NCBI RefSeq assembly: GCF_015706575.1
Contig: NW_024037076.1
Coordinates: forward strand, 12,025,898-12,089,897
Reading direction: 5' to 3'
From: Patiria miniata
Lineage: Eukaryota; Echinodermata; Asteroidea; Valvatida; Asterinidae
DNA length: 64,000 nucleotides
A program made the position numbers and the translations under genes. Positions 1 to 12,400 of this stretch are shown here, one piece after another (the first letter of the stretch is position 1; the number at the start of each line of letters is the position of its first letter). The notes under the pieces were generated by a model, which saw only the letters and a list, made by a program, of their open reading frames with translations, was not told the DNA's origin and searched no databases.

Positions 1-226
1 TGTGACTAATTTCAATCAATGTTTTACCGGCCATATTGAAAAGATTGGAAGATTTGCATGGTAAATTGGGCGATGAAGCAGGTACAATTAAGTGTAACAC
101 CTAATCTCAAAACATCCATCTTTTATCAAAATGCTTGCCTCTAAATAATGCAAAGAACTTTCGAAAAAAAAATCGGGTTGACTTAAATCATATTTCAAAG
201 GGTGTCGATTACAAATCAAATCTTAC

Positions 227-481
227 CGATTACATCGAAGGTGAAGTATGCTGATGCCGTGCAACCACCATCATTGGTCACAGTGCAGGTTACATTATGA
301 GAGCCTACTGGAAAGTCTCCTCCTGTGACTGTTACACTGGTTCCCCCAGCATCATCCGTACATGTTATTGCTTGACCATCTGAGTTGGTTGCGCTCACTT
401 GATCCCATGACACTGGAATTGATGCTTCCCCCGGTGCAATGCACTCGTCACCAACAGTCGGCACGGTCAATACGGGTGTTG
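227..481 (-). CDS. HYR exon A1 (subtype P)
   Basis: 85-codon phase 1-1 exon matching the A consensus (APGEASIPVSW, GGDFPVGSHNVTC). The acceptor AG lies at 482-483 and the donor GT at 225-226. It is the most 3' exon of the transcript visible here; the gene continues past base 1. Confidence 0.85.
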
Positions 482-3400
482 CTGTGAAGCAAAATTAAAT
501 ACAATCGCCACTTATTATTCCTACTACATCATTACATTCCAAATCATCAAATCACTCTATTGATTAAATGTTATATTCAGTAATACTTTAGGCACGTCAT
601 TTGGAAAAAATTCTTTTTAAAGTGAAATTCACTGTGTTCCAAAACATTACAGGTTGATGTTATATTAAGTAATTAATTTGATATTAAGGGCTTCTTGGTC
701 TAAAATTTTAAGCCCTGTCGAAATCAATATAAAAAGTAACAAGTTCAAGTACACTAGACTGCTCCATACGGATGTTTACATTCATGAACATATTTTGTGA
801 CTAATTTCAATCAATGTTTCACCAGCCAAATTGAAAAAAATTGGAAGATTTGCATGGTAAATTGGGCGATGAAGCAGGTACAATTAAGTGTTACACCTAG
901 TCTCAAAAGATCCATCTTTTATCAAAATGCTGGCCTCTAAACATTGCAAAGAACTTTCGAAAACAAATCGGGTTGACTTAAATCATATTTTGAAGGGTGT
1001 CAATTACAAATCAAATCTTACCGATTACATCGAAGGTGAAGTATGCTGATGCCGTGCAACCACCATCATTGGTCACAGTGCAGGTTACATTATGAGAGCC
1101 TACTGGAAAGTCACCTCCTGTGACTGTTACACTGGTTCCCCCTGCATCATCCGTACATGTTATTGCTTGACCATCTGAGTTGGTTGCGCTCACTTGATCC
1201 CATGACACTTGAATTGATGCTTCCCCCGGTGCAATGCACTCGTCACCAACAGTCGGCACGGTCAATACGGGTGTTGCTGTGAAGCAAAAAATACAATCGC
1301 CACTTATTATTCCTGCAACATAATTACATTCCAAATCATCAAATAACTCTATTGATTAAATGATACATTCAGTAATACTATAGGCACGTCAATTGGAAAG
1401 ATTTATTTTTAAAGTGAAATTTACTGTGTTCCAAAACATTACAGGATGATGTTATATTAAGTGATTAATATGATATAAAGGGCTTCTTGGTCTAAAATTT
1501 TAAGCCCTGTCGAAATCAATATAAAAAAGTAAAAAGTTCAAGTACACTAGACTGCTCCACACGGATGTTTACATTCATGAACATGTTTTGTGACTAATTT
1601 CAATTAATGTTTCACAAGCCAAATTGAAAAGATTGGAAGATTTGCATGGTAAATTGGGCGATGAAACAGGTACAATTAAGTGTAACACCTAGTCTCAAAA
1701 GATCCATATTTTATCAAAATGCTGGCCTCTAAACAATGCAAAGAACTTTCGAAAACAAATCGGGTTGACTTAAATCATATTTCAAAGGGTGTCAATTACA
1801 AATCAAATCTTACCGATTACATCGAAGGTGAAGTATGCTGATGCCGTGCAACCACCATCATTGGTCACAGTGCAGGTTACATTATGAGAGCCTACTGGAA
1901 ATTCTCCTCCTGTGACTGTTACACTGGTTCCCCCTGCATCATCCGTACAAGTTATTGCTTGACCATCTGAGTGGGTTGCGCTTACTTGATCCCATGACAC
2001 TGGAATTGATGCTTCCCCCGCTGCAATGCACTCGTCACCAACAGTCGGCACGGTCAATATGGGTGTTGCTGTGAAGCAAAATTAAAAACAATCGCCACTT
2101 ATTATTCCTACAACATAATAACATTCCAAATCATCTAATAACTCTATTGATTAAATGATATATTCAGTAATAAAATAGGAACTTCAATTTAAAAGATTAA
2201 TTTTTAAAGTAAAATTTACTGTGTTCCCATCAAACATTTCAGGATGATGTTATTTTAAGTGATTAATTTGTTAATAAGGGCTTGTTGGTCTAAAATGTTA
2301 AGCCCTGTCGGAATCAATATCAAAAGTTACAAGTTAAAGTACACTAGACTGCTGCATTCGGATGTTTACATTCATGAACATATTTTGTGACTAATTTCAA
2401 TCAATGTTTCACCGGCCAAATTGAAAAGATTGGAAGATTTGCATGGTAAATTGGGCGATGAAGCAGGTACAATTAAGTGTAACACCTAGTCTCAAAAGAT
2501 CCATCTTTTATCAGAATGCTGGCCTCCAAACAATGCAAAGAACTTTCGAAACAAATCGGGTTGACTTCAATCATATTTCAAAGGGTGTCAATTTCAAATC
2601 AAATCTTACCGATTACATCGAAGGTGAAGTATGCTGATGCCGTGCAACCACCATCATTGGTCACAGTGCAGGTTACATTATGAGAGCCTACTGGAAAGTC
2701 TCCTCCTGTGACTGTTACACTGGTTCCCCCTGCATCATCCGTACAAGTTATTGCTTGACCATCTGAGTTGGTTGCGCCTACTTGATCCCATGACACTGGA
2801 ATTGATGCTTCCCCCGGTGCAATGCACTCGTCACCAACAGTCGGCACGGTCAAAACGGGTGTTGCTGTGAAGCAAAAAATACAATCGCCACTTATTATTC
2901 CTACAACATAATTACATTCCAAATCATCAAATCACTCTATTGATTAAATGATATATTGAGTAATACTGTAGGCACGTCAATTGGAAAAAGTTATTTTTAA
3001 AGTGAAATTTACTGTGTTCCAAAACATTACAGGATGATGTTATATTAAGTGATTAATTTGATATTAAAGGCTTGTTGGCCTAAACTTTTGTGGCATGTCG
3101 AAATCAATTGAAAAAGTAACAAGTTCAAGTACACTAGACTGCTGCATACGGATGTTTACATTCATGAACATATTTTGTGACTAATTTCAATCAATGTTTT
3201 ACCGGCCATATTGAAAAGATTGGCAGATTTGCATGGTGAATTGGGCGATGAAGCAGGTACAATTAAGTGTAACACCTAATCTCAAAACATCCATCTTTTA
3301 TCAAAATGCTGGCCTCTAAATAATGCAAAGAACTTTCGAAAAAAAAATCGGGTTGACTTAAATCATATTTCAAAGGGTGTCGATTACAAATCAAATCTTA

Positions 3401-6400
3401 CCGATTACATCGAAGGTGAAGTATGCTGATGCCGTGCAACCACCATCATTGGTCACAGTGCAGGTTACATTATGAGAGCCTACTGGAAAGTCTCCTCCTG
3501 TGACTGTTACACTGGTTCCCCCTGCATCATCCGTACATGTTATTGCTTGACCATCTGAGTTGGTTGCGCTCACTTGATCCCATGACACTGGAATTGATGC
3601 TTCCCCCGGTGCAATGCACTCGTCACCAACAGTCGGCACGGTCAATACGGGTGTTGCTGTGAAGCAAAATTAAATACAATCGCCCCTTATTATTCCTACT
3701 TCATAATTACATTCCAAATCATCAAATCACTCTATTGATTAAATGTTATATTGAGTAATACTTTAGGCACGTCATTTGGAAAAAAATATTTTTAAAATGA
3801 AATTCACTGTGTTCCAAAACATTACAGGATGATGTTATTTTAAAGGAAATATACATCATTTGCTTTTGCTGTAATTTTCAGAAATGGATGGAATTTGGGG
3901 GTTGGAAATATAAAGCAAATATAGTTGCACTGACTTTTTGGAGGTTTTGGGTTCGAAAATGCTATAAAAACCAAGAAAAACGATCATTTTCCTGTAGTCT
4001 GGTTCCCTGACTCCATATAAGAAGAAACAGAGCAGTTTACATACATTGGGGAATTGTAAGGTCAGGGAACCAGTCTAGCTGGCTCGTACCCGTTCATAGG
4101 TTTGTAATCGATTGCAAACAAGTGCAATGGTCAATTGGGGCCAGTATTTGAAAAAAAAGCCAGTTGTTTCCAACGCTGATCGGCCGATCAGCGTTGGAAA
4201 TTGATACAAAAATACCACTTTTCTTGAAAATGACAGTATACCAGGTGCCATAATTTTACAGGATGCTTCAGGCTGTCATTTACCAACATCCTATTAAGGT
4301 ATTTCGCAAAAACTTGGTAGTTTTTTTTTTCGATGTTTGCAAATGTTGTATATTCCCTTTAAGTAATTAATTTGATATTAAGGGCTTCTTGGTCTAAAAT
4401 TTTAAGCCCTGTCGAAATCAATATAAAAAGTAACAAGTTCAAGTACACTAGACTGATCCATATGGATGTTTACATTCATGAACATATTTTGTGACTAATT
4501 TCAATCAATGTTTCACCAGCCAAATTGAAAAAAAATTGGAAGATTTGCATGGTAAATTGGGCGATGAAGCAGGTACAATTAAGTGTTACACCTAGTCTCA
4601 AAAGATCCATCTTTTATCAAGATGCTGGCCTCCAAACAATGCAAAGAACTTTCGAAAACAAATCGGGTTGACTTCAATCATATTTCAAAGGGTGTCAATT
4701 TCAAATCAAATCTTACCGATTACATCGAAGGTGAAGTATGCTGATGCCGTGCAACCACCATCATTGGTCACAGTGCAGGTTACATTATGAGAGCCTACTG
4801 GAAAGTCTCCTCCTGTGACTGTTACACTGGTTCCCCCTGCATCATCCGTACAAGTTATTGCTTGACCATCTGAGTTGGTTGCGCTTACTTGATCCCATGA
4901 CACTGGAATTGATGCTTCCCCCGGTGCAATGCACTCGTCACCAACAGTCGGCACGGTCAAAACGGGTGTTGCTGTGAAGCAAAAAATACAATCGCCACTT
5001 ATTATTCCTACAACATAATTACATTCCAAATCATCAAATCACTCTATTGATTAAATGATATATTGAGTAATACTGTAGGCACGTCAATTGGAAAAAGTTA
5101 TTTTTAAAGTGAAATTTACTGTGTTCCAAAACATTACAGGATGATGTTATATTAAGTGATTAATTTGATATTAAAGGCTTGTTGGCCTAAACTTTTGTGG
5201 CATGTCGAAATCAATTGAAAAAGTAACAAGTTCAAGTACACTAGACTGCTGCATACGGATGTTTACATTCATGAACATATTTTGTGACTAATTTCAATCA
5301 ATGTTTTACCGGCCATATTGAAAAGATTGGAAGATTTGCATGGTAAATTGGGCGATGAAGCAGGTACAATTAAGTGTAACACCTAATCTCAAAACATCCA
5401 TCTTTTATCAAAATGCTGGCCTCTAAATAATGCAAAGAACTTTCGAAAAAAAAATCGGGTTGACATAAATCATATTTCAAAGGGTGTCGATTACAAATCA
5501 AATCTTACCGATTACATCGAAGGTGAAGTATGCTGATGCCGTGCAACCACCATCATTTGTCACAGTGCAGGTTACATTATGAGAGCCTACTGGAAAGTCT
5601 CCTCCTGTGACTGTTACACTGGTTCCCCCTGCATCATCCGTACATGTTATTGCTTGACCATCTGAGTTGGTTGCGCTCACTTGATCCCATGACACTGGAA
5701 TTGATGCTTCCCCCGGTGCAATGCACTCGTCACCAACAGTCGGCACGGTCAATACGGGTGTTGCTGTGAAGCAAAATTAAATACAATCGCCACTTATTAT
5801 TCCTACTACATAATTACATTCCAAATCATCAAATCACTCTATTGATTAAATGTTATAATCAGTAATACTTTAGGCACGTCATTTGGAAAAAATTATTTTT
5901 AAAGTGAAATTCACTGTGTTCCAAAACATTACAGGATGATGTTATTTTAAGTAATTAATTTGATATTAAGGGCTTCTTGGTCTAAAATTTTAAGCCCTGT
6001 CGAAATCAATATAAAAAGTAACAAGTTCAAGTACACTAGACTGCTCCATATGGATGTTTACATTCATGAACATATTTTGTGACTAATTTCAATCAATGTT
6101 TCACCAGCCAAATTGAAAAAAATTGGAAGATTTGCATGGTAAATTGGGCGATGAAGCAGGTACAATTAAGTGTTACACCTAGTCTAAAAAGATCCATCTT
6201 TTATCAAAATGCTGGCCTCTAAACATTGCAAAGAACTTTCGAAAACAAATCGGGTTGACTTAAATCATATTTTGAAGGGTGTCAATTACAAATCAAATCT
6301 TACCGATTACATCGAAGGTGAAGTATGCTGATGCCGTGCAACCACCATCATTGGTCACAGTGCAGGTTACATTATGAGAGCCTACTGGAAAGTCTCCTCC

Positions 6401-9400
6401 TGTGACTGTTACACTGGTTCCCCCTGCATCATCCGTACATGTTATTGCTTGACCATCTGAGTTGGTTGCGCTCACTTGATCCCATGACACTTGAATTGAT
6501 GCTTCCCCCGGTGCAATGCACTCGTCACCAACTGTCGGCACGGTCAATACGGGTGTTGCTGTGAAGCAAAAAATACAATCGCCACTTATTATTCCTGCAA
6601 CATAATTACATTCCAAATCATCAAATAACTCTATTGATTAAATGATACATTCAGTAATACTTTAGGCACGTCAATTGGAAAGATTTATTTTTAAAGTGAA
6701 ATTCACTGTGTTCCAACACCTTACAGGATGATGTTATCTTAAGTGATTAATTTGATATTAAGGGCTTCTTGGTCTAAAATTTTAAGCCCTGTCGAAATCA
6801 ATATAAAAAGTAAAAAGTTCAAGTACACTAGACTGCTCCACACGGATGTTTACATTCATGAACATGTTTTGTGACTAATTTCAATTAATGTTTCACAAGC
6901 CAAATTGAAAAGATTGGAAGATTTGCATGGTAAATTGGGCGATGAAGCAGGTACAATTAAGTGTAACACCTAGTCTCAAAAGATCCATATTTTATCAAAA
7001 TGCTGGCCTCTTAACAATGCAAAGAACTTTCGAAAACAAATCGGGTTGACTTAAATCATATTTCAAAGGGTGTCAATTACAAATCAAATCTTACCGATTA
7101 CATCGAAGGTGAAGTATGCTGATGCCGTGCAACCACCATCATTGGTCACAGTGCAGGTTACATTATGAGAACCTACTGGAAATTCTCCTCCTGTGACTGT
7201 TACACTGGTTCCCCCTGCATCATCCGTACAAGTTATTGCTTGACCATCTGAGTTGGTTGCGCTCACTTGATCCCATGACACTGGAATTGATGCTTCCCCC
7301 GCTGCAATGCACTCGTCACCAACAGTCGGCACGGTCAATACGGGTGTTGCTGTGAAGCAAAATTAAAAACAATCGCCACTTATTATTCCTACAACATAAT
7401 TACATTCCAAATCATCTAATAACTCTATTGATTAAATGATATATTCAGTAATAAAATAGGAACTTCAATTTAAAAGATTTATTTTTAAAGTGAAATTTAC
7501 TGTGTTCCCATCAAACATTTCAGGATGATGTTATTTTAAGTGATTAATTTGATATTAAAGGCTTGTTGGTCTAAAATGTTAAGCCCTGTCGGAATCAATA
7601 TAAAAAGTTACAAGTTCACACTAGACTGCTGCATTCGGATGTTTACATTCATGAACATATTTTGTGACTAATTTCAATCAATGTTTCACTGGCCAAATTG
7701 AAAAGATTGGAAGATTTGCATGGTAAATTGGGCGATGAAGCAGGTACAATTAAGTGTAACACCTAGTCTCAAAAGATCCATCTTTTATCAAAATGCTGGC
7801 CTCCAAACAATGCAAAGAACTTTCGAAAACAAATCGGGTTGACTTCAATCATATTTCAAAGGGTGTCAATTACAAATCAAATCTTACCGATTACATCGAA
7901 GGTGAAGTATGCTGATGCCGTGCAACCACCATCATTGGTCACAGTGCAGGTTACATTATGAGAGCCTACTGGAAAGTCTCCTCCTGTGACTGTTACACTG
8001 GTTCCCCCTGCATCATCCGTACAAGTTAATGCTTGACCATCTGAGTTGGTTGCGCTCACTTGATCCCATGAAACTGGAATTGATGCTTCCCCCGGTGCAA
8101 TGCACTCGTCACCAACAGTCGGCACGGTCAATACGGGTGTTGCTGTGAAGCAAAATTAAATACAATCGCCACTTATTATTCCTACTACATAATTACATTC
8201 CAAATCATCAAATCACTCTATTGATTAAATGTTATATTCAGTAATACTTTAGGCACGTCAATTTGAAAAATTTCTTTTTAAAGTGAAATTCACTCTGTTC
8301 CAAAACATTACAGGATGATGTTATATTAAGTAATTAATTTGATATTAAGGGCTTCTTGGTCTAAAATTTTAAGCCCTGTCGAAATTAATATAAAAAATAA
8401 CAAGTTCAAGTACACTAGACTGCTCAATAATGATGTTTACATTCATGAACATATTTTGTGACTAATTTTAATCAATGTTTCACCAGCCAAATTGAAGAAA
8501 ATGGAAGATTTGCATGGTAAATTGGGCGATGAAGCAGGTACAATTAAGTGTAACACCTAGTCTCAAAAGATCCATCTTTTATCAAAATACTGGCCTCTAA
8601 ACAATGCAAAGAACTTTCGAACAAAAATCTGGTAGACTTAAATCATATTTCCAAGCGTGTCAATTACGAATCAAATTTTACCGATTACATCGAAGGTGAA
8701 GAATGCTGATGCCGTGCAACCACCTTCATTGGTCACAGTGCAGGTTACATTATGAGAGCCTTCTGGAAAGTCTCCTCCTGTGACTGTTACACTGGTTCCC
8801 CCTGCATCATCCGTACATGTTATTGCTTGACCATCTGAGTTGGTTGCGCTCACTTGATCCCATGACACTTGAATTGATGCTTCCCCCGGTGCAATGCACT
8901 CGTCACCAACTGTCGGCACGGTCAATACGGGTGTTGCTGTGAAGCAAAAAATACAATCGCCACTTATTATTCCTGCAACATGATTACATTCCAAATCATC
9001 AAATAACTCTATTGATTAAATGATACATTCAGTAATACTTTAGGCACGTCAATTGGAAAGATTTATTTTTAAAGTGAAATTCACTGTGTTCCAACACCTT
9101 ACAGGATGATGTTATCTTAAGTGATTAATTTGATATTAAGGGCTTCTTGGTCTAAAATTTTAAGCCCTGTCGAAATCAATATAAAAAGTAAAAAGTTCAA
9201 GTACACTAGACTGCTCCACACGGATGTTTACATTCATGAACATGTTTTGTGACTAATTTCAATTAATGTTTCACAAGCCAAATTGAAAAGATTGGAAGAT
9301 TTGCATGGTAAATTGGGCGATGAAGCAGGTACAATTAAGTGTAACACCTAGTCTCAAAAGATCCATATTTTATCAAAATGCTGGCCTCTAAACAATGCAA

Positions 9401-12400
9401 AGAACTTTCGAACAAAAATTGGGTTGACTTAAATCATATTTCAAAGGGTGTCAATTACGAATCAAATCTTACCGATTATATCGAAGGTGAAGTATGCTGA
9501 TGCCGTGCAACCACCTTCATTGGCCACAGTGCAGGTTACATTATGAGAACCTACTGGAAATTCTCCTCCTGTGACTGTTACACTGGTTCCCCCTGCATCA
9601 TCCGTACAAGTTATTGCTTGACCATCTGAGTTGGTTGCGCTCACTTGATCCCATGACACTGGAATTGATGCTTCCCCAGGTGCAAGGCACTCGTCACCAA
9701 CAGTCGGCACGGTCAATACGGGTGTTGCTGAGAAGCAAAATTAAATACAATCGCCACTTATTATTTCTACAACATAAACACAAGTTAATAAGCTTGGTGC
9801 CAAAAAACCCAAACCTGCTTCTTATATAAGTAGAAAAAAAACACTATTCAGTGCGTTTAATTGGAGTTTTTAAAAACAACGGGTAGTCCTGAAATTACTG
9901 TATTCGGGGCATGTTTTTGCGGTGGCAAACAAATAGTGGTATAACTGTTTCTCAAAGGTTTTGCATTGTGGCAACTTGTGCATTGCAGTTATTTATCTCA
10001 AATAACTTTACAACCAAGGTCTCCTAGCCATCAACTATTGTCAAACAACTGAACCAGTTTGTTAGTTACTGGTTGCACTGCTGTAAATTTGGTTTCGAGT
10101 TCCACACATTAAACAGGATTTGCTCCTGCTTGGTTTTTACGCCGAAGTGAACTTCCTTTTCTCAATTGTGTTAAATCAGGCGGAAGTGTTCGCTTCCATG
10201 AATGTATTTTTCTATGACTCATTGTTCTGTGGGATATTATTAAAGGAAGTAAAATCCGAGGAACAATACGTTACCACCTGACACATACTGTGATCCTGTA
10301 ACGTCAGGGACTTAATTATGTGTAAGGAAGGATTAAATCAAACGAAAGTTAGGTGAAAGTGCTTTCTTCCCCCCCCAAAAAAAACATCTGCTCCTTCATT
10401 ATATACATTTCTCAATTAATTTAGAAACTGCTCAGTTCCTTTAATTGAGAGCACACAGCCACTATTTAGTCGTACCGATGATTTCGATGGTGAACATGCA
10501 CATATCTGAATTCCCAGAGGAATCAGATACAATGCACGTGACTGTTGTGTTGCCCACATTGAATGTGCCACCTGAGATCACCGGATTGCTATCACCATCT
10601 GTACAACTGATGTTACTTGCAGTTAAGGTGTCCACATTATCCGTTGCCGACGGTGGTGGTGACCAAGTAACGGCAGCAGTCGAACCTCCGGCGTCCGTTG
10701 ACATGTCCGTGATTGAGGTGGGACATGTGAGTTCAGGTTTTATGGTATCTGTAAGGCACCATGAAATAAAACACAAGTTAATAAGCTTGGTGCCAAAAAA
10801 ACAAACAAAGCTGCTTTTTATATAAGTAAAAAAAAAAACACTATTCAGTGCGTTTAATTTTTTTTTTTTTAAACAACGGGTAGTCCCGAAATTACTGTAT
10901 TCAGTGCATGTTCTTGGGGTCGTAAACAAATAGTGGTTCAACTGTTTCTCATAGGTTTTGCATTGTGACAACTTGGGCATTGCAGTTATTTATCTCAAAT
11001 AACTTTACAACCTAGGTCTCCTAGCCATCAACTATTGTCAAACAACTGAACCAGTTTGTTAGTTACTGGTTGCACTGCTTTAAATTTGGTTTCGAGTCCC
11101 ACACATTAAACAAGATTTGCTTCTGCTTGGTTTTACACCAAAGTGAACTTCCTTTTCTCAATTGTGTTAAATCAGGCGGAAGTGTTCGCTTCCATGAATG
11201 TATTTTTCTATGACTCGTGGTTCTGGAGGATATTATTAAAGGAAGTAAAATCCGAGGAACAATACGTTACCACTTGACACATACTGTGATCTTGCAACGT
11301 CAGGGACTTAATTATGTGTAAGAAAGGATTAAATGAAACAAAAGTTAGGTGTAAGTGCTTTCTTAAAAACAAAAAAAATCTGCTCTTTCATTATTAACAT
11401 TTCTCAATTAATCAGAAACTGCTCAGTTCCTTTAATTGAGAGCACACAGCCACTATTTAGTCGTACCGATGATTTCGACGGTGAACGTGCACATATCTGA
11501 ATTCCCAGCGGAATCAGATACAATGCACGTGACTGTTGTGTTGCCCAAATTGAATGTGCCACCTGAGATCACCGGATTGCTATCACCATCTGTACAACTG
11601 ATGTCACTTGCAGTTAAGGTGTCCACATTATCCGTAGCCGACGGTGGTGGTGACCAAGTAACGGCAGCAGTCGAGCCTCCGGCGTCCGTTGACATGTCCG
11701 TGATTGAGGCGGGACATGTGAGTTCAGGTTTTATGGTATCTGTAAGGCACCATGAAATAAAACACAAGTTCATAAGCTGGGTTCCAAAAAACAAACAAAG
11801 CTGCTTTTTATATAAGTAAAAAAAAACCCACTATTCAGTTCGTTAATTAATTGGTGTTTTTAAAAACAACGGGTAGTCCTGAAATTACTGTATTCAGTGC
11901 ATGTTTTTGCGGTCGTAAACAAATAGTGGTCCAACTTTTTCTCATGGTTTTGCATTGTGACAACTTGGGCATTTATTTATCTCAAATAACTTTACAACCA
12001 AGGTCTCCTAGCCATCAACTATTGTCAATCAACTGAACCAGTTTGTTAGTTACTGGTTGCACTGCTGTAAATTTGGTTTCGAGTCCCACACATTAAAACA
12101 GGATTTGCTCCTGCTTGGTTTTACACCGAAGTGAACTTCCTTTTCTCAATTGTGTTAAATCAGGCGGAAGTATTGGCTTACATGAATGTATTTTTCTATG
12201 ACTCATGGTTCTGGGGGATATTATTAAAGGAAGTGAAATCCGAGGCACAATACGTTACCCCCTGACACATATTGTGATTTTGTAACGTCAGGGACTTAAA
12301 TATCGTCACCGTTTTCACGAACAGCCACATACTATATATATTATGTTGATTTTGAAGTAAAGTGTTTTCGAGATAATCACAAAAGAAGTTTCTCATATTT

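Larger units (their letters stand above)
1..9775 (-). repeat. A-type HYR exon array, 12 units, period about 793 bp
   Basis: Twelve tandem units, each one 255-bp exon plus an intron of about 538 bp. Introns are almost as similar as exons, so whole units were copied. Units fall into four subtypes. From low to high coordinate the order is P Q R S P S P Q R S/P Q R, a higher-order repeat of about 3.17 kb with one inserted pair and one hybrid. The donor is G|GTAAGA; the acceptor follows a CTTCACAG-type tract. The array runs off the left edge, and its right edge fuses directly to B-type intron DNA near 9776. Confidence 0.85.
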
